Origin: a virus
Virus record (IMG/VR): IMGVR_UViG_3300015263_001032
Span: 1 to 20,534 of that record
DNA: 20,534 nt
Reading direction: 5' to 3' (one strand)
Shown: one piece after another, positions 19,395 through 20,534 of the stretch
Layout: each line of letters starts with the position of its first letter
Numbering within the stretch: position 1 is the stretch's first letter
The notes under the pieces: model-generated
The model's database searches: none
Told to the model about the DNA's origin: nothing
Seen by the model: the letters and a program-made list of their open reading frames with translations, nothing else
Made by a program: the position numbers and the translations under genes

Positions 19395-20534
19395 ATGAAT
19401 ATATTTAATCCATTTATACCTTTAGACGTGTCTTCTATATCACCAAGAACACCTATGGCAAGAATAAAAGGAAATGCTCCCATTATTGGTAAAGGAAATC
19501 CTGCTCAAGGGCCTTTATATTCTGGATTAGAAACTTTTATTTATAAAGCACCAAATGCTATTGCACGTGCAGATGATAATGCAGTTGCACAATTTATTGC
19601 TGATGGATGGACTAATGGTAAATCAGAAATTTCCACCTTTGCTGGATATGCTAGTGGGTATACTTATACAGAGGAAGCAGCAAATATTTCTGCAAATCCT
19701 TTAATAAGTGTTACTCCATCTGGAAGGAGTCGATGTTTGGCAATGGAACCACTTTGTTATACACTACAAAGTCAAACAGATTTTTATCTTGGTTATGGAA
19801 ATTCTCAATGGGCTATTCCACCACATGTATTTTATCAAATGTGGATTTATAGAAAACCTGATACAGGTGATACAAGAGTATATGCAAGTGAAGATGCAGC
19901 TCTTAATAGAGCAGCAAATTATGTTTCAGCTAATACGATAACAATAACTCAAACCGGCGATAAGGCATTTGTATTTGATCCTAATGCTCGTGGTGGCTCA
20001 ATTCCGATAACTTTAATTCAAAATGGTGTACCTGTATATACAACAATTTCTGTTTATGCTTATGATGGGCCATCAGATACAATAACATTGACATTATCAG
20101 ATGCTGTTGCTGATGCAACTCTTACACATTTAAGAGTAAGCCACTGTTATTGGTCTGCTACTTATGTTGATAGTACAACTTTAGACCTTATTGTTCCTGA
20201 TGATGGTCAATTTGCTGTAGGTAATGCAGTAAAAATTTATTATTCTAATAATACTACACAAACATCCACTGTATCTTCTAGACCAGGTTCCGCTCGAGTT
20301 GTAATAGCCGATGCAATACTTGATGCAACTATTACACATGTTGAATATCAAACTTGGCGCTCTGGATATAATGGAAGTAAATTTCTGTATCACAGCCATA
20401 ATGGTGTATATGGTACAAACTGTGGAAATGGTGGAGCTGCCTATATTATAGATTTAGACAATTTTGTTTCTACTGGTGGTGATACTCCTCCAAATCCAAA
20501 TAGCCCTGTTACACCAAGTGTTGCTGGTACTCTT
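19395..20534 (+). CDS. virion/tail protein, N-terminal part (at least 380 aa, runs off the window)
   Basis: The frame is open from ATG 19395 to the end with no stop. The N-terminus (MNIFNPFIPLDVSSISPRTPMARIKGNAPIIGK) leads to a beta-rich protein with many Thr, Ser, Asn and Gly. Two segments repeat with a period of about 70 residues: SDAVADATLTHL (235-246) and ADAILDATITHV (305-316 or so). This suggests two tandem beta domains, as in tail fibre, tailspike or needle-like proteins. No family is recognised and enzymatic motifs are absent from the visible part. The ribosome site AAAGGGAA lies 14 nt before the ATG. Placement right after the adaptor gene fits a tail protein. Confidence 0.75.
   Translation, partial: MNIFNPFIPLDVSSISPRTPMARIKGNAPIIGKGNPAQGPLYSGLETFIYKAPNAIARADDNAVAQFIADGWTNGKSEISTFAGYASGYTYTEEAANISANPLISVTPSGRSRCLAMEPLCYTLQSQTDFYLGYGNSQWAIPPHVFYQMWIYRKPDTGDTRVYASEDAALNRAANYVSANTITITQTGDKAFVFDPNARGGSIPITLIQNGVPVYTTISVYAYDGPSDTITLTLSDAVADATLTHLRVSHCYWSATYVDSTTLDLIVPDDGQFAVGNAVKIYYSNNTTQTSTVSSRPGSARVVIADAILDATITHVEYQTWRSGYNGSKFLYHSHNGVYGTNCGNGGAAYIIDLDNFVSTGGDTPPNPNSPVTPSVAGTL

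Overview
The window is a stretch of a tailed double-stranded DNA bacteriophage (Caudoviricetes) genome. It is AT-rich, densely packed, and has two divergent gene blocks meeting at a 723-bp non-coding region (8708-9430). No host gene, integrase, tRNA or insertion sequence is visible. The sigma70-like promoters (TTGACA/TATAAT type, 16-17 bp spacers) and the recurring AAGGA/GAGG ribosome binding sites show that the phage uses bacterial transcription and translation signals. The family resemblances (SU10-like capsid, 3-TM GTA-type holin, RecD-like helicase, DUF3310) fit a phage of a low-GC Gram-negative host, but the host cannot be fixed from sequence alone.

Left block (1-8707, minus strand): about 18 tightly spaced, often overlapping early/replication genes. 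Reading leftwards from the central region: a 55-aa protein, a 409-aa orphan, a 62-aa protein, a RecD/Dda-like SF1B helicase, a series of small proteins (including a two-CxxC zinc-ribbon protein and a two-TM membrane protein), a perfect consensus internal promoter (4112-4140), a 130-aa orphan, a 249-aa protein with a disordered N-terminus, a RecB/Cas4-like PD-(D/E)XK nuclease with four Fe-S-type cysteines, a small gene that looks frameshifted, small orphans, a DUF3310 protein, and the start of a P-loop ATPase that runs off the window.

Centre (8708-9430): divergent promoters flank a repeat-rich AT region. It holds 22-bp iterons, an inverted copy of them on the far side, a helically phased 11-bp array, several inverted repeats and an isolated GC-rich hairpin. 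This is a strong candidate for the replication origin and/or the main regulatory switch.

Right block (9431-20534, plus strand): two single-gene units each closed by an intrinsic terminator (a 245-aa acidic-tailed protein and an 86-aa orphan), then the packaging and morphogenesis cluster: small orphan, small terminase, large terminase, portal, 3-TM holin, a compact GC-rich structured RNA element (15398-15530), a 78-aa protein, scaffold-like protein, SU10-type major capsid protein, two small head genes, an adaptor-like gene broken by an exact 49-bp tandem duplication, and a partial tail/virion protein with an internal repeat.

The most interesting items are the unrecognised structured RNA between holin and scaffold, the 49-bp duplication that breaks the adaptor frame, the iteron-bearing central region, and a pair of short peptide motifs shared in the same order by three proteins of the left block.
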